Assembly (NCBI RefSeq): GCF_040892545.1
Contig: NZ_CP156079.1
Location: 992,001 to 1,056,000 of the forward strand
Reading direction: 5' to 3'
Source: Paracidovorax avenae
GTDB lineage: Bacteria > Pseudomonadota > Gammaproteobacteria > Burkholderiales > Burkholderiaceae_C
Length of the DNA stretch: 64,000 bases
Numbering within the stretch: position 1 is the stretch's first letter; each line of letters starts with the position of its first letter. Both the position numbers and the translations under genes were made by a program. The notes beneath the pieces are model-generated. The model saw nothing but the letters and a program-made list of their open reading frames with translations. It did not search any database and was not told the origin of the DNA. This document shows, piece after piece, positions 37,602 through 46,870 of this stretch.

Positions 37602-40600
37602 TCATGGGTCCCGGCTTTCCAGTCCTCTGGGGGCCGTCGCCGAAGCCGTGCTGCTGCCGGGCCTGTCGCGGACAGCCCAGGCACCGATCGCCGTGGCGGC
37701 CGCCCCAGCGCACCAGAAATAGAAAAACAGCGTGCTCAGGTGGGCGGCCAGTACGCTTTGCCCCAGCCACAGCGCAGCGCAGGAAAGTGCCAGCGCAGCC
37801 ACGGCACCCGCAAGAAGTCCCCCCCCGGGCACACGCCGCAGCGCGCATGCCCAGCGTGAGCCGCGGGCCTCCAGGGCGGGGAGAAGGCCCCGTGCCGCCT
37901 GCCACCAGGCAGCCACCAGAACAATGGCGCCCATGGTGATCCAGACGTTTTCCCTCCGGACGATGGCGGGTGCCGACAGGCCGAGGGCATACAGCCCCAG
38001 GCTGGAGAGCATCAGCAGGAAGCCTGGATGGCATGCGATGGTACGCAGGCTCGCCGCGGGAGCGGTGGACACGGAGAAGCCGGTCCAGAGCACGCAGGCC
38101 AGCACCAGGCTCGCATGGGCGAGAAACTGTTTCGGAGGTCCCAGATGTCCCAGCAGCCACGCCAGAAGCGCGAACCAGAGCAATGCGACGACCGGGCGCA
38201 ATGAAGGCCCGGGCAGGCGCGAGTCCGGTGCCGCAGGCCATAGCCGCACGCACACCGTCAAGGTCGCGAGCAGGCCTGCAGCGAGGAACCACGGGGCTTC
38301 CGCGTCCTTGCGCCCACCCATCCACATCCAGAGCAGTGCAAGCCCTGTGGCCGCTGCTGTGAACATGGCTTTAGCGTGTGGAAACACCTGTGGCATGTCG
38401 GACGTGCGGATCCAGTCCCGCATGCCATCCGCCCAGATGCGGAACGGCCGGCACCACTGCATCGCCAGGCGCCCCAGCCCCTGGCTGCGGGCCGTGGCCA
38501 GCACGACTGCCATGATGAAGAGGGCCAGCCACGCACTTTGCAGGCGAAGCCCCGCCTCGGGCTGGGGAAAGGCTGCCACCGATTGACGGAGCCGGGTCTT
38601 GCGTTGCTCCTCCAGCGCCGGCCAGAGCGACGGATCTGCCACCCAGGCAATGCGGCGCAACTCGAACAGGTCTTCATCCTGCCAGGGGTGGCCCGCCGGG
38701 GGGCGGTCTGCCATGGGCTTCCAGGCTCCGTAGTCCAGCCATACCGGAGCCGGCAGCGCGGGAACCGAGGCGGGCGAACCGCCGACTGGCCGCAGAGGCG
38801 GAGCGCCGCGCTCCAGTTGCAATGCAAGTCCATGCGAGAGCGTGTCCAGCACCGACGGTCGCGCGGCTGTGCCGAGCAGAACCTGCAGGCCGCCGGCCTG
38901 GGGGGGCGCGGAAAGACGGGCTGACCAGACCAGTGTGCTCAGCGGCTCGTCCGGCGCGAGGCTGCCGCTTTGCCGCAGCGCCGAAAGGCCGGTCTGCCAT
39001 TGCGCCGTGGACGGGCAGAAGGTGGTGCGTGCCTGGCCACCCCGTTCGCCTGTAGCTTCCACGGTCAGCCAGCACGCTTCCCGTGGCAAGGTGCCGAAGG
39101 TGTGCGTGATGCGGGCTTGCAGCAGGTCGCCTGCCCGGAGGCCGGACGGATGGGATGTCCACCGATAGGTTCCGCCGGGGAGCATCCCCTCGTCCGGAGC
39201 GAGCGGCAGGGGCCGTAAGGCCCAGCCGGGTCGCGGCTGGCTCGCCAGATCGCCCTGCGGGACCAGGTAGGGTCGGAAAATGCCCAGGCTCGCCAGCGTC
39301 CAGTCCTGTGGTGAACCGGACGGCTGGAAGGTGATGGACAGGCCGCGGATACGCGTGCCTGCCGGGATGTCTGCCGGCAGCGGCTGAGCCCGGTTCGGTG
39401 TGAGCTGGAAACGGGATATGGCCCCGGACTCCAGCTGCAGTTCCGCGTCGAGAGAGTTGAACTGCAGGGCTCCCGATGGCATGTCGGCATAGACGTGCAG
39501 ATCCGGCCGGGCAATGGCGTGGAAGGCCCAATCCATGCGGGCCGTTCCGAGCCCGGAGGCCACGAGCCCTTCCCTGGCAATGGCCAGGCGGGGATGGGCC
39601 CCACTCCATTGCAGGCGCACTCCCCAGCCCGGAAGTTCGGCTGCGGCGTCCGGTCCGGGGAGGCGCCGCATTTCGGTGTCTGCCGCCGCGAACGGCAGCC
39701 ATTGCACGTACTGCAGCCACTCCCGCGATGCGGAGTCCGCCCGCAGGAACGGCCCGCCCATCTTCTCCAGTTGCCTGCGAACGCCTGCGAGGAACTCGGG
39801 CTCGGGTCGCGCGCTTTCCGGCCTGATCAGGCTGGCGCGGAAGATGCCGTTTTCGCAACCCTGCGGAACATGCAGGAGCATCCCCGCGAACTGCTCCGCA
39901 TTCCCTGGCGTCCTGTCGATACCTTCCGTGGGGAAGTACCGCCGTTGCAGGCGCTTGCCCGATGCTGCGTCTGTCAGGTGGTCGATCCGCGCAGATGGCG
40001 AAGTGACGCTGTCGCGCGTGGGCTCTCCCAGGACACGCATGCTGCGCAGGGGCCTGGCTCGGGCCACGTCCGCTTCGTTGCCCTGATAGGAAATCAGGAT
40101 TTCCGAGAGATGGGGCGCATCGCCCCATCGCGCCCTGTCCGCGAGCGCACTGCCCAGGTGCAGCGATACGCGCGTGCGTGTTCCATCGTCTTCGGTGCGG
40201 CTGGTGAATTCGCCACCCGACAGCAACTGATGGGCCTTTCGCCCGGGGCCTTTGGAGATCGACAGGTTCACGCCGCTCAGCACGGTTCCGCCCGGGAACT
40301 CCAGTTCGATGGTGTGGGCATCGCGCAGCGGTATGTCCAGGCGCCGCTGGATGACGGTGAACCCTCCGTCCTGTGCGTACCGCCAACGCTGGTCGGGCGC
40401 CAGTCCGAGTTCCCGCCTGAAGAGATAGCCGAGGCCCTTCCGGACCCACTCGAGGTGGTCCGGCTGCTCTGCCATGATGACCGTTGCGTCTGCAGCCTGC
40501 AGGTCGTCATCGCCGAGCCGAACGATGCGCCGGCTCTGTCCCGGCCCGGCAGACTGGAACTCCATGGACCAGTCCGCTCGGCAACCACGCCGGTCCTCGG

Positions 40601-41006
40601 TTTCCGCCAGCAGTTCGGTGAAATCCTGCAGTCGGGTGCCGCTGGGTGCCAGGAATTCCTGGGTCACGCCACTCTGGTCCGGCCGGGCAGCGCCGGCAGG
40701 TACGAGTGGAATTCCGTCGTCCGGCTTCCCCGCACCGGATATCCTGGGAACGATCTCCGCCCTGACGCGGTAGCTGCCCTGTGGCAGGGGCTCTGCAGGA
40801 GCGAGCTGCAGGATTTTCTGCCCCCAGTAACTGGACACCAGGGGATCTCCGAACGTGATTTCCCGCCGCGGTAGCGTCGTTTCGCCGGCAGCCCACGCCA
40901 TGCCCGCGGCGAGGCCGAGGAGGGCGCCGGCCGCCCGCAGGATTTTGCCCGCCCGCTGCCCGTGGGCCCTGAGGGAGTTCTTCATGCGGGTTTGCGGGAC
41001 CGCCAT
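37602..41006 (-). CDS. giant membrane protein of the glycan locus, copy A
   Basis: Not recognised as a named family. It has 1134 residues, with a signal-peptide-like start (AGKILRAAGALLGLAAGMAWA), a periplasmic part of about 790 residues predicted to be rich in beta structure, then about eight or nine membrane segments from residue 825 on. It is paralogous to the protein at 60642: shared blocks include WRYAQDG..TVIQRRL..., GEFTSRTEDDGTRTR, PVWLDYG and ENVWITMG. Its ATG directly follows the carbamoyltransferase stop (TGAATG), so the two are coupled; an ATG at 40985 is also possible. A role in assembling, modifying or anchoring the surface glycan is inferred from place only. Confidence 0.8.
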   Translation of the reverse strand: MAVPQTRMKNSLRAHGQRAGKILRAAGALLGLAAGMAWAAGETTLPRREITFGDPLVSSYWGQKILQLAPAEPLPQGSYRVRAEIVPRISGAGKPDDGIPLVPAGAARPDQSGVTQEFLAPSGTRLQDFTELLAETEDRRGCRADWSMEFQSAGPGQSRRIVRLGDDDLQAADATVIMAEQPDHLEWVRKGLGYLFRRELGLAPDQRWRYAQDGGFTVIQRRLDIPLRDAHTIELEFPGGTVLSGVNLSISKGPGRKAHQLLSGGEFTSRTEDDGTRTRVSLHLGSALADRARWGDAPHLSEILISYQGNEADVARARPLRSMRVLGEPTRDSVTSPSARIDHLTDAASGKRLQRRYFPTEGIDRTPGNAEQFAGMLLHVPQGCENGIFRASLIRPESARPEPEFLAGVRRQLEKMGGPFLRADSASREWLQYVQWLPFAAADTEMRRLPGPDAAAELPGWGVRLQWSGAHPRLAIAREGLVASGLGTARMDWAFHAIARPDLHVYADMPSGALQFNSLDAELQLESGAISRFQLTPNRAQPLPADIPAGTRIRGLSITFQPSGSPQDWTLASLGIFRPYLVPQGDLASQPRPGWALRPLPLAPDEGMLPGGTYRWTSHPSGLRAGDLLQARITHTFGTLPREACWLTVEATGERGGQARTTFCPSTAQWQTGLSALRQSGSLAPDEPLSTLVWSARLSAPPQAGGLQVLLGTAARPSVLDTLSHGLALQLERGAPPLRPVGGSPASVPALPAPVWLDYGAWKPMADRPPAGHPWQDEDLFELRRIAWVADPSLWPALEEQRKTRLRQSVAAFPQPEAGLRLQSAWLALFIMAVVLATARSQGLGRLAMQWCRPFRIWADGMRDWIRTSDMPQVFPHAKAMFTAAATGLALLWMWMGGRKDAEAPWFLAAGLLATLTVCVRLWPAAPDSRLPGPSLRPVVALLWFALLAWLLGHLGPPKQFLAHASLVLACVLWTGFSVSTAPAASLRTIACHPGFLLMLSSLGLYALGLSAPAIVRRENVWITMGAIVLVAAWWQAARGLLPALEARGSRWACALRRVPGGGLLAGAVAALALSCAALWLGQSVLAAHLSTLFFYFWCAGAAATAIGAWAVRDRPGSSTASATAPRGLESRDP

Positions 41007-42785
41007 TCAGGAGACGACGAAGTTCTCGATGGCAAGGGTGTCCACGCAGCCTTGCCTGAAGGCCCGGATGGCATCCTCGGGTGTGTTCACGATCGGCTCC
41101 TCGTGCATGTTGAAGCTGGTGTTCACCAGGATCGGAATGCCGGTCAACTTCTCGTAATGGATCAGCACGTCGTGATAGACCGGATGCTTTTCCTTCTTGA
41201 TCAACTGCGGGCGCGCCGTACCGTCTACATGCACCACGGCCGGTGCGAGCTGCCGGTACTTTTCCTGGACGTCATACGTGATGGTCATGAACTCTGCGGC
41301 GAACTCCGAGCCGGCCAGCTTGCCTGCCAGGACATCCCCCGCCCGCTCATGGGGCAATACCGGTGCGAAAGGCATGAATTCGGAGCGCTTCATGCGCTTG
41401 TTGAGCGTATCGTTGATCGCGTATTGCTTGGCGGACGCCAGGACGCTTCGGGCGCCCAGGGAACGCGGCCCGAACTCCATTGCGCCGCTGAAGAATCCCA
41501 CGACCCGGTCCTGCGCGATCAGTTCCGCGATGCGGCGGGCCCGGGCGGAGGGATCATCGATGCGCTCCATTTCCTGGATACCCGCCTGCTGCAGTGCCTG
41601 CTCCACCCGCTCGGTTCCGTAGGAGGGGCCGAGGTACATGGTGTCGAGAGTCCTGCCAGCGAAGGCCGGGGAGCGCTGCTTCAGATGAAGGTAGGCCGCA
41701 CCGACACACAGGCCTTCGTCGCCCATGTAGGGGGCCACGAAGATGTTCTGCACGCCTTCGATGTTGAACAGGCGCTGGTTCAGCTTGACATTGGCCACCA
41801 CCCCGCCCGCCAGCACCAGGTTCGAGCAGCCGGTCTGCTGGAGATAATGGCGCACGAGCTTCAGCACACTGTCCTCGAGCACGGCCTGCGCTGCCGCGGC
41901 CATGTCTTCCTGCGTGTACTGCCTGCCCCCGAAATGCTTCCGGAACGCGGTGCCCGGCCGGTAGTTGTTGAGGGCATCCCTGAACTGCTGCAGCGTGACC
42001 TTGCCGCTCAGGAAGCGGGCATAGTTCCTGGCCAGGAACAGGTGCTCGGCGGGGAAGTCCGGCTTGAACATCGCTTCCACCAGGGCCGAACGGATTTCCA
42101 CATCCCCACCCTCCGTGCTGATCTGGAAAAGGTCGCTCAATTCGGAATACAGCCGGGACTGGTCGCCATAGGCGGCCAGGCCGGTGAGCTTGCCTTCGTG
42201 GCGGAAGATGCGGAAGCCGAGGCCGCTGGTGACGGCGCCGTAGAAGAATCCGAGGGAAGCATCCTCCTTGAATTCCTTCAGGCGGCGCAAGGTGCCCTGG
42301 CGCCCATGGGATATGGTGAGCGACAGACCGTCGCCGCCGCCATCGATGGTGACCACCAGTGCGTCATCCATGCCGCACGCGTAATACGCACTTGCCGCAT
42401 GGCATTCATGATGGTCATACCAGTTCGGGGCTGCCGCTATGCCCAATCCCTTGAGGACGCCGTGCCATTCGGTGCGCCCGTCCTTCTTGGAAAGGAAACG
42501 GGGAAGCAACAACGGGTTGCGCAGGCTTCTTTCCTGCTGGTCCGAAGGCAGGAAGTCGATCTTGCGGAACCGGTGGCCGCCGGCGATCGCCACCCCTTCG
42601 ATGCGCGAGACATCGAAATGGCGTGCCACATGAGAGAGCGCATCCAGCGGGATCGAGTTGTAGCATTTGATCCGGTTGAAGCGCTCTTCCGATGCCGCGA
42701 AAAGGATTTTTCCTTCCATGTCTGTCACGCTGACGGACGACGTGTGCTGGGGCGAAATGCCGAGGATGAGTGCGTTGCTGTTCAT
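41007..42785 (-). CDS. carbamoyltransferase, NodU/CmcH/TobZ family
   Basis: O-carbamoyltransferase of 592 residues that moves a carbamoyl group from carbamoyl phosphate, through an adenylate, onto a hydroxyl of a sugar or other small molecule. The N-terminal Kae1-like domain shows ILGISPQHTSSVSV, the metal-binding HHECHAASAYYACG (residues 125-138) and VVTIDGGGDGLSLTISHG. The C-terminal YrdC-like domain holds MEFGPRSLGARSVLASAKQ and LVNTSFNMHEEPIVNTPEDAIR. In this locus it probably decorates a residue of the glycan, as NodU does with Nod factors. It lies between the GT-C-like gene upstream and the giant membrane protein downstream on the minus strand. Confidence 0.92.
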   Translation of the reverse strand: MNSNALILGISPQHTSSVSVTDMEGKILFAASEERFNRIKCYNSIPLDALSHVARHFDVSRIEGVAIAGGHRFRKIDFLPSDQQERSLRNPLLLPRFLSKKDGRTEWHGVLKGLGIAAAPNWYDHHECHAASAYYACGMDDALVVTIDGGGDGLSLTISHGRQGTLRRLKEFKEDASLGFFYGAVTSGLGFRIFRHEGKLTGLAAYGDQSRLYSELSDLFQISTEGGDVEIRSALVEAMFKPDFPAEHLFLARNYARFLSGKVTLQQFRDALNNYRPGTAFRKHFGGRQYTQEDMAAAAQAVLEDSVLKLVRHYLQQTGCSNLVLAGGVVANVKLNQRLFNIEGVQNIFVAPYMGDEGLCVGAAYLHLKQRSPAFAGRTLDTMYLGPSYGTERVEQALQQAGIQEMERIDDPSARARRIAELIAQDRVVGFFSGAMEFGPRSLGARSVLASAKQYAINDTLNKRMKRSEFMPFAPVLPHERAGDVLAGKLAGSEFAAEFMTITYDVQEKYRQLAPAVVHVDGTARPQLIKKEKHPVYHDVLIHYEKLTGIPILVNTSFNMHEEPIVNTPEDAIRAFRQGCVDTLAIENFVVS

Positions 42786-42804
42786 TTTTCAATAAGCAGG
42801 TGCT

Positions 42805-44577
42805 TCAAGGGCGGCCGACCGGCAAGGGAACGCTTGCGGGCGCAACAACGCCATTGATTCGGTAGATGCTGATGTCGAGTGATTTGCAGACGAGGGAGAT
42901 GCCGCAATCGCGTTCATCGATGGAGTGGCGGCCCATGAAGGCGACCCTGGGGTTCGAGGAAAGCAATTGGTGGACTGTTTCCGCTCCGTCGATCAGCCGG
43001 TTGTACAGGACGATGCGGTTGATGCCGTGGCGCGCCAGCGTTTCGACGGTACGGGGATCGGATATGTCTCCGAACAGGGGGCGCGCCTCGGGATCGCTCT
43101 CGAAAAGGCGCAGGTCCTTGGCGCCGGCCAGGGGTTTTTCATGGACCACCTGGCCGATGACCTCGAAGAGGGGGGCCGTACCCCAACTCTGGTTGTAGTA
43201 GGTCATGGGATAGCTGGCGACGGCGGTCGCCTCGCCATCCAGGGCCAGGCTGCCATAGACGGCAGCCACCTGCGCGAAATCGGTCTTCTGGCGCAGCGTG
43301 GGCGACCCGGGGTACACCTCGGCAAGGTACCAGGCCAGCACGGCGGCGACACCCAGCCAAAGACGCGCGGAGTGCTTCCGGTACGTGGACAGATAGATGG
43401 CCGCGATGATTCCGCCGAAGAAAGCGGCGAACTGCACGACCCTGGAGACCCCCCGGAACATGTCGAAGACTGAGAAATACAGGAAATTCACGGCGGTGAG
43501 CGCGGGAATGTAGCTCGAGAGGACGACGGCGCCGGCGAAGCACAACAGGCCCGGCTTGAAGAGCGGGTGGTTCCAGGCCGCCTTTCTGAAGCAGGCCAAG
43601 GTGAGCAGCAGGAGCAGTGAGTACCCGAGGAATGCCCCGACGTCCATCGGGGCGGAAAAGGGGTAGATTGCCGGAGCAATGCCCGGCATGAACTCCGCGC
43701 CTTGTTCGAATATCGCGGACAGTACTTCACCCGGCGGTCGCACCAGTCCTGCCATGGCCGGATTGGTGATCAGGTACCACTGCTGCTGTATGAACTGGAT
43801 ATTGAGCAGGAAAAGGCCCAGACCGCTGAGCGCGGAATACCTGAGCAGGTCCAGGGCTTTTGTCTTCCATGGAAATGGCGTGAATGCAAGGAATACCGGG
43901 GTGAAAAGCCATCCGTAGAACGACCAGTACGGATTGATGCGGAACTGTATTCCGGTAAGGATGCAGGAGATAAGCAGTTCGTGCCAGCGTCGGCTCTCGC
44001 AGTATCGGATGAAGAAAAGATATACCAGGGGCAACAGCCAGAAATGGTTGTTGGCCATGGAGCCCCGCGACAGCATGATGAAGTAGCCGGAAAAACCGAA
44101 AACCACCGCACCGGCCAGGGCCGACAGGTGCCGCCGGGTGATGTGCCAGCAGAGCAGGTACATGGTCATCGCGGCCAGCGGATACGCCACCAGCGCAGAC
44201 GCGTTGATGACGAATACCGCAGAGCGCCAACCGCCCCCGGACCACTTGACCGCCGCGGAGCGCAGATCGTCGATCAGGTTGTCGAACGGGAACGGGCTCA
44301 GGTCGAAGCCGAAGGGGTAGGTGAGCAGCGGCGTCAGCTCGACACTGGTGAAAAGGTGGCCCGAATGGGCTTTCAGCCAGATGAACCACAGCGTTCCGTC
44401 CGTATCCACGTCGGGCATCGAGTACACGGAAAAGGGATCGACGCTCCACCAGCGGTGCGAGAAAAGCAGCAGGGTCAGGCAGGAGAAAAGGACCAGCGCA
44501 GAGCCGTATCTCCGCAATGCGGAAGGTTCCCGGCCGTAGTTTTCCAGTGGCGCCATGTCTCGATCGATATGCACCAT
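42805..44577 (-). CDS. GT-C-like polytopic membrane protein, copy A
   Basis: About 590 residues with some ten to twelve membrane segments and an extracytoplasmic C-terminal domain (from about residue 430). An acidic motif just after TM1, YSMPDVDTDGTLWFIW, resembles the catalytic Asp loop of GT-C glycosyltransferases that use polyprenyl-phosphate sugars. It is clearly paralogous to the protein at 47823 over the whole length (FPFDNLIDDLRS, SGYFIMLSRGSMANNHFWLLPLVYLFF, IQFRINPYWSFYGWLF, PFSAPMDVGAFLGYSL, DMFRGVSR, GSPTLRQKTDF). The start at 44577 follows AGGGAG at a good distance; the frame is open upstream. It begins the left arm of the locus. A glycosyltransferase role is inference. Confidence 0.8.
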   Translation of the reverse strand: MVHIDRDMAPLENYGREPSALRRYGSALVLFSCLTLLLFSHRWWSVDPFSVYSMPDVDTDGTLWFIWLKAHSGHLFTSVELTPLLTYPFGFDLSPFPFDNLIDDLRSAAVKWSGGGWRSAVFVINASALVAYPLAAMTMYLLCWHITRRHLSALAGAVVFGFSGYFIMLSRGSMANNHFWLLPLVYLFFIRYCESRRWHELLISCILTGIQFRINPYWSFYGWLFTPVFLAFTPFPWKTKALDLLRYSALSGLGLFLLNIQFIQQQWYLITNPAMAGLVRPPGEVLSAIFEQGAEFMPGIAPAIYPFSAPMDVGAFLGYSLLLLLTLACFRKAAWNHPLFKPGLLCFAGAVVLSSYIPALTAVNFLYFSVFDMFRGVSRVVQFAAFFGGIIAAIYLSTYRKHSARLWLGVAAVLAWYLAEVYPGSPTLRQKTDFAQVAAVYGSLALDGEATAVASYPMTYYNQSWGTAPLFEVIGQVVHEKPLAGAKDLRLFESDPEARPLFGDISDPRTVETLARHGINRIVLYNRLIDGAETVHQLLSSNPRVAFMGRHSIDERDCGISLVCKSLDISIYRINGVVAPASVPLPVGRP

Positions 44578-44969
44578 TGATGGTGCTCCCTGTGGCAGGC
44601 GGTCCCAGAGCGTCGCCTGCATTGGAATGCATGGTGGAAATCGGAACTCCCACCCCCTCCCGGGGTGTGCCCGGCGCAAAGGCATGCAATGTAACATCCT
44701 GTGTTTGCGGTGAGGTCCGACAAGAACTGTGAATTCGGGCTTTTCGCCTCCGTTTTCCCAGGAATGCAGCTGGATCGGCGGCCGTGCCGGCGTGGCCGGG
44801 GCCAGGGAGGCCGCCCGTGGATCGGCTGTCTTGCTGCGCGACTACAATCGCTGCCTCCAAAGGAGCGGCGGGGAGCGGTTGCAGCGTTGCGGATGGCCGG
44901 CTGTGCGCTCGCCTGGCAGGCCTGCGGTCGCCAGCCGGGGCTTCGCGCTCGAATAAACAACGGAAACCG
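44578..44969. promoter_or_regulatory. divergent control region of the glycan locus
   Basis: This 392-base gap separates the left arm from the right arm and should hold both promoters. A TACAAT string at 44843-44848 could be a -10 box for the right arm, but no good -35 is in place. I did not find a JUMPstart/ops (GGCGGTAG) element. No gene is supported. Confidence 0.5.
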
Positions 44970-45344
44970 ATGGCTTCACTGCAAGTAACTACCGCTCTGC
45001 TGGGCATCGGATTGGCAGCGCTGATTCTCTACCTGATTCGTAGGGACCATCTCTATCTGATGCACGGCCTTTTCTGGGTCGTCGTCGCCTGCGCGGCTGC
45101 GCTGCTGGGCGCATGGCCCGGGCTCATCGACCGCCTGGCGCTGGTGGTGGGCATCAGCTATCCCCCGGCATTGCTCCTCCTGCTCGCCTGCATGGTTCTG
45201 CTGGTGAAGGCATTGCATGCCGACATGGTGAACACCAGGATCGAAAGGGATGTGCGCAGGCTGAACCAGCGCCTCGCCCTGCTGGAAGCCGACAACGAAA
45301 GCCTGCGCCGCGGGTCCGTATCCGATTCTTCGTTTTATGAATGA
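44970..45344 (+). CDS. DUF2304-type small membrane protein
   Basis: 124 residues with three membrane segments (ALLGIGLAALILYLIRRDHLYLMHGLFWVVVACAAALLGAWP, then ISYPPALLLLLACMVLLVKALH) and a short cytoplasmic coiled-coil tail (IERDVRRLNQRLALLEADNESLRRG). This matches DUF2304 proteins, which are often found beside GT2 glycosyltransferases in polysaccharide loci and may be small partners of polyprenyl-phosphate sugar synthases. The frame opens upstream, but the family begins at the ATG at 44970. It overlaps manC by eight bases. Confidence 0.75.
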   Translation: MASLQVTTALLGIGLAALILYLIRRDHLYLMHGLFWVVVACAAALLGAWPGLIDRLALVVGISYPPALLLLLACMVLLVKALHADMVNTRIERDVRRLNQRLALLEADNESLRRGSVSDSSFYE

Positions 45345-46785
45345 CAAACTGCTTGCCGTCATACTGTGTGGCGGCTCCGGTACGCGCCTGTGGCCCCTGT
45401 CCCGGGAAACCTATCCCAAGCAATTCCTCTCGCTCGCGGGAACGCGCACGATGCTCCAGGAAACCGCGTTGCGGCTCGACGGGCTTCCCGCCGGGTGTCC
45501 CGTGGATCCAGCGCCCATCGTGGTGTGCAACCGGGAGCACCGCTTCCTGGCCGCCAGCCAGTTGATGGCCGCAGGTATCGGGCAGGCCCGGATCCTTCTC
45601 GAATCTTCGGGGCGCAATACGGCCCCGGCCCTCACGCTGGCGGCCCTGCAGGCGCTGGCGGACGGTGGCGACCCGGTCATGCTTGCCATGCCCGCGGACC
45701 ATGCGATCGCTGACCTTCCCGCATTCCAGGCCGCCGTGGCCTGCGCTTTCCCCCATGCCTGTGCCGGGGCCATGGTCACTTTCGGCATCGTGCCGAGCCG
45801 TCCCGAGACGGGATATGGCTATATCGAGCGTGGCGCGGCGCATGCGCCCGGCATCGACCGTGTGCAGAGCTTCGCCGAGAAACCCGATACTCCGCGGGCG
45901 CTGCAATACATGGAAGGGGGGCGCCATCTCTGGAACAGCGGCCTGTTCATGGTGCGCGCCAGCGTCTGGCTCAAAGCGATGCGGCATTGCAGGCCCGACA
46001 TCACCGCTGCTTGCGAAACCGCCATGCAGGAGGCCCAGCGGGATCTGGATTTCGTGCGGCCGGACGGTGCGGCGTTCGATGCCTGTCCTTCGGATTCCAT
46101 CGACTATGCCGTGATGGAGCGCCTTCCCGCCATGCCCGACCTGGGCATCCCGGCCTGCGTGGTGCCGATGAGCGTGGGGTGGTCGGATCTCGGCGCATGG
46201 GACGCCGTGTGGGAAACGCTGTCGCGCGATGGCGAGGGCAACGCCCGGGTAGGCGATGTGGTCGCGCACGACTGCAGCGGCGCACTGCTGTTGTCCAGCA
46301 GCCGGCTGGTGGCCGGCGTAGGCCTGGAAAACATCATGGTCATCGAAACCCCCGACGCGGTTCTGGTGGCCGACAAGCGGCGCACCCAGGACGTCAAGCA
46401 GATCGTCGCGCTGCTGCGCAAGAATGGACATGCTCTTGCACACAACCATCGCAAGATGCACCGACCCTGGGGTTGGTACGACGCCATCGACAGCGGCGAC
46501 CGTTTCCAGGTCAAGCGCATCGTCGTCAATCCGGGGGCCAGCCTGAGCCTGCAGAAGCACCACCATCGCGCGGAGCATTGGGTGGTCGTGAAGGGAACGG
46601 CTGAAGTCACCAAGGGCGAAGAGACCTTCCTGCTCGGCGAAAACGAATCCACCTACATTCCGCTGGGTCACGTGCATCGCCTTGCCAACCCTGGCAAGGT
46701 GCCCCTCGAGATCATCGAGGTGCAGTCGGGCAGCTACCTGGGAGAGGACGACATCGTCCGCCTCCACGACACATACGGCCGCTGA
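45337..46785 (+). CDS. manC: mannose-1-phosphate guanylyltransferase / mannose-6-phosphate isomerase
   Basis: Bifunctional enzyme of 482 residues that makes GDP-mannose. The N-terminal nucleotidyltransferase has the GGSGTRLWPLSRETYPKQ motif (residues 9-26) and SSGRNTAPALTLAA; the C-terminal cupin has RPWGWYDAIDSGDRFQVKR and LQKHHHRAEHWVVVKGTAEV. It supplies the Gmd enzyme at 55825, so it is the head of the predicted GDP-colitose pathway. A phosphomannomutase (manB) is not in this window and must be elsewhere. Confidence 0.95.
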   Translation: MNDKLLAVILCGGSGTRLWPLSRETYPKQFLSLAGTRTMLQETALRLDGLPAGCPVDPAPIVVCNREHRFLAASQLMAAGIGQARILLESSGRNTAPALTLAALQALADGGDPVMLAMPADHAIADLPAFQAAVACAFPHACAGAMVTFGIVPSRPETGYGYIERGAAHAPGIDRVQSFAEKPDTPRALQYMEGGRHLWNSGLFMVRASVWLKAMRHCRPDITAACETAMQEAQRDLDFVRPDGAAFDACPSDSIDYAVMERLPAMPDLGIPACVVPMSVGWSDLGAWDAVWETLSRDGEGNARVGDVVAHDCSGALLLSSSRLVAGVGLENIMVIETPDAVLVADKRRTQDVKQIVALLRKNGHALAHNHRKMHRPWGWYDAIDSGDRFQVKRIVVNPGASLSLQKHHHRAEHWVVVKGTAEVTKGEETFLLGENESTYIPLGHVHRLANPGKVPLEIIEVQSGSYLGEDDIVRLHDTYGR

Positions 46786-46870
46786 GGCTTCCTTTCCGGG
46801 ACGGTGGCTCCCGGCCATTGAATTGCGTCGACGAGATGCCTGCAGGAAACGGGTGAAGGGGTTTGGAGCA

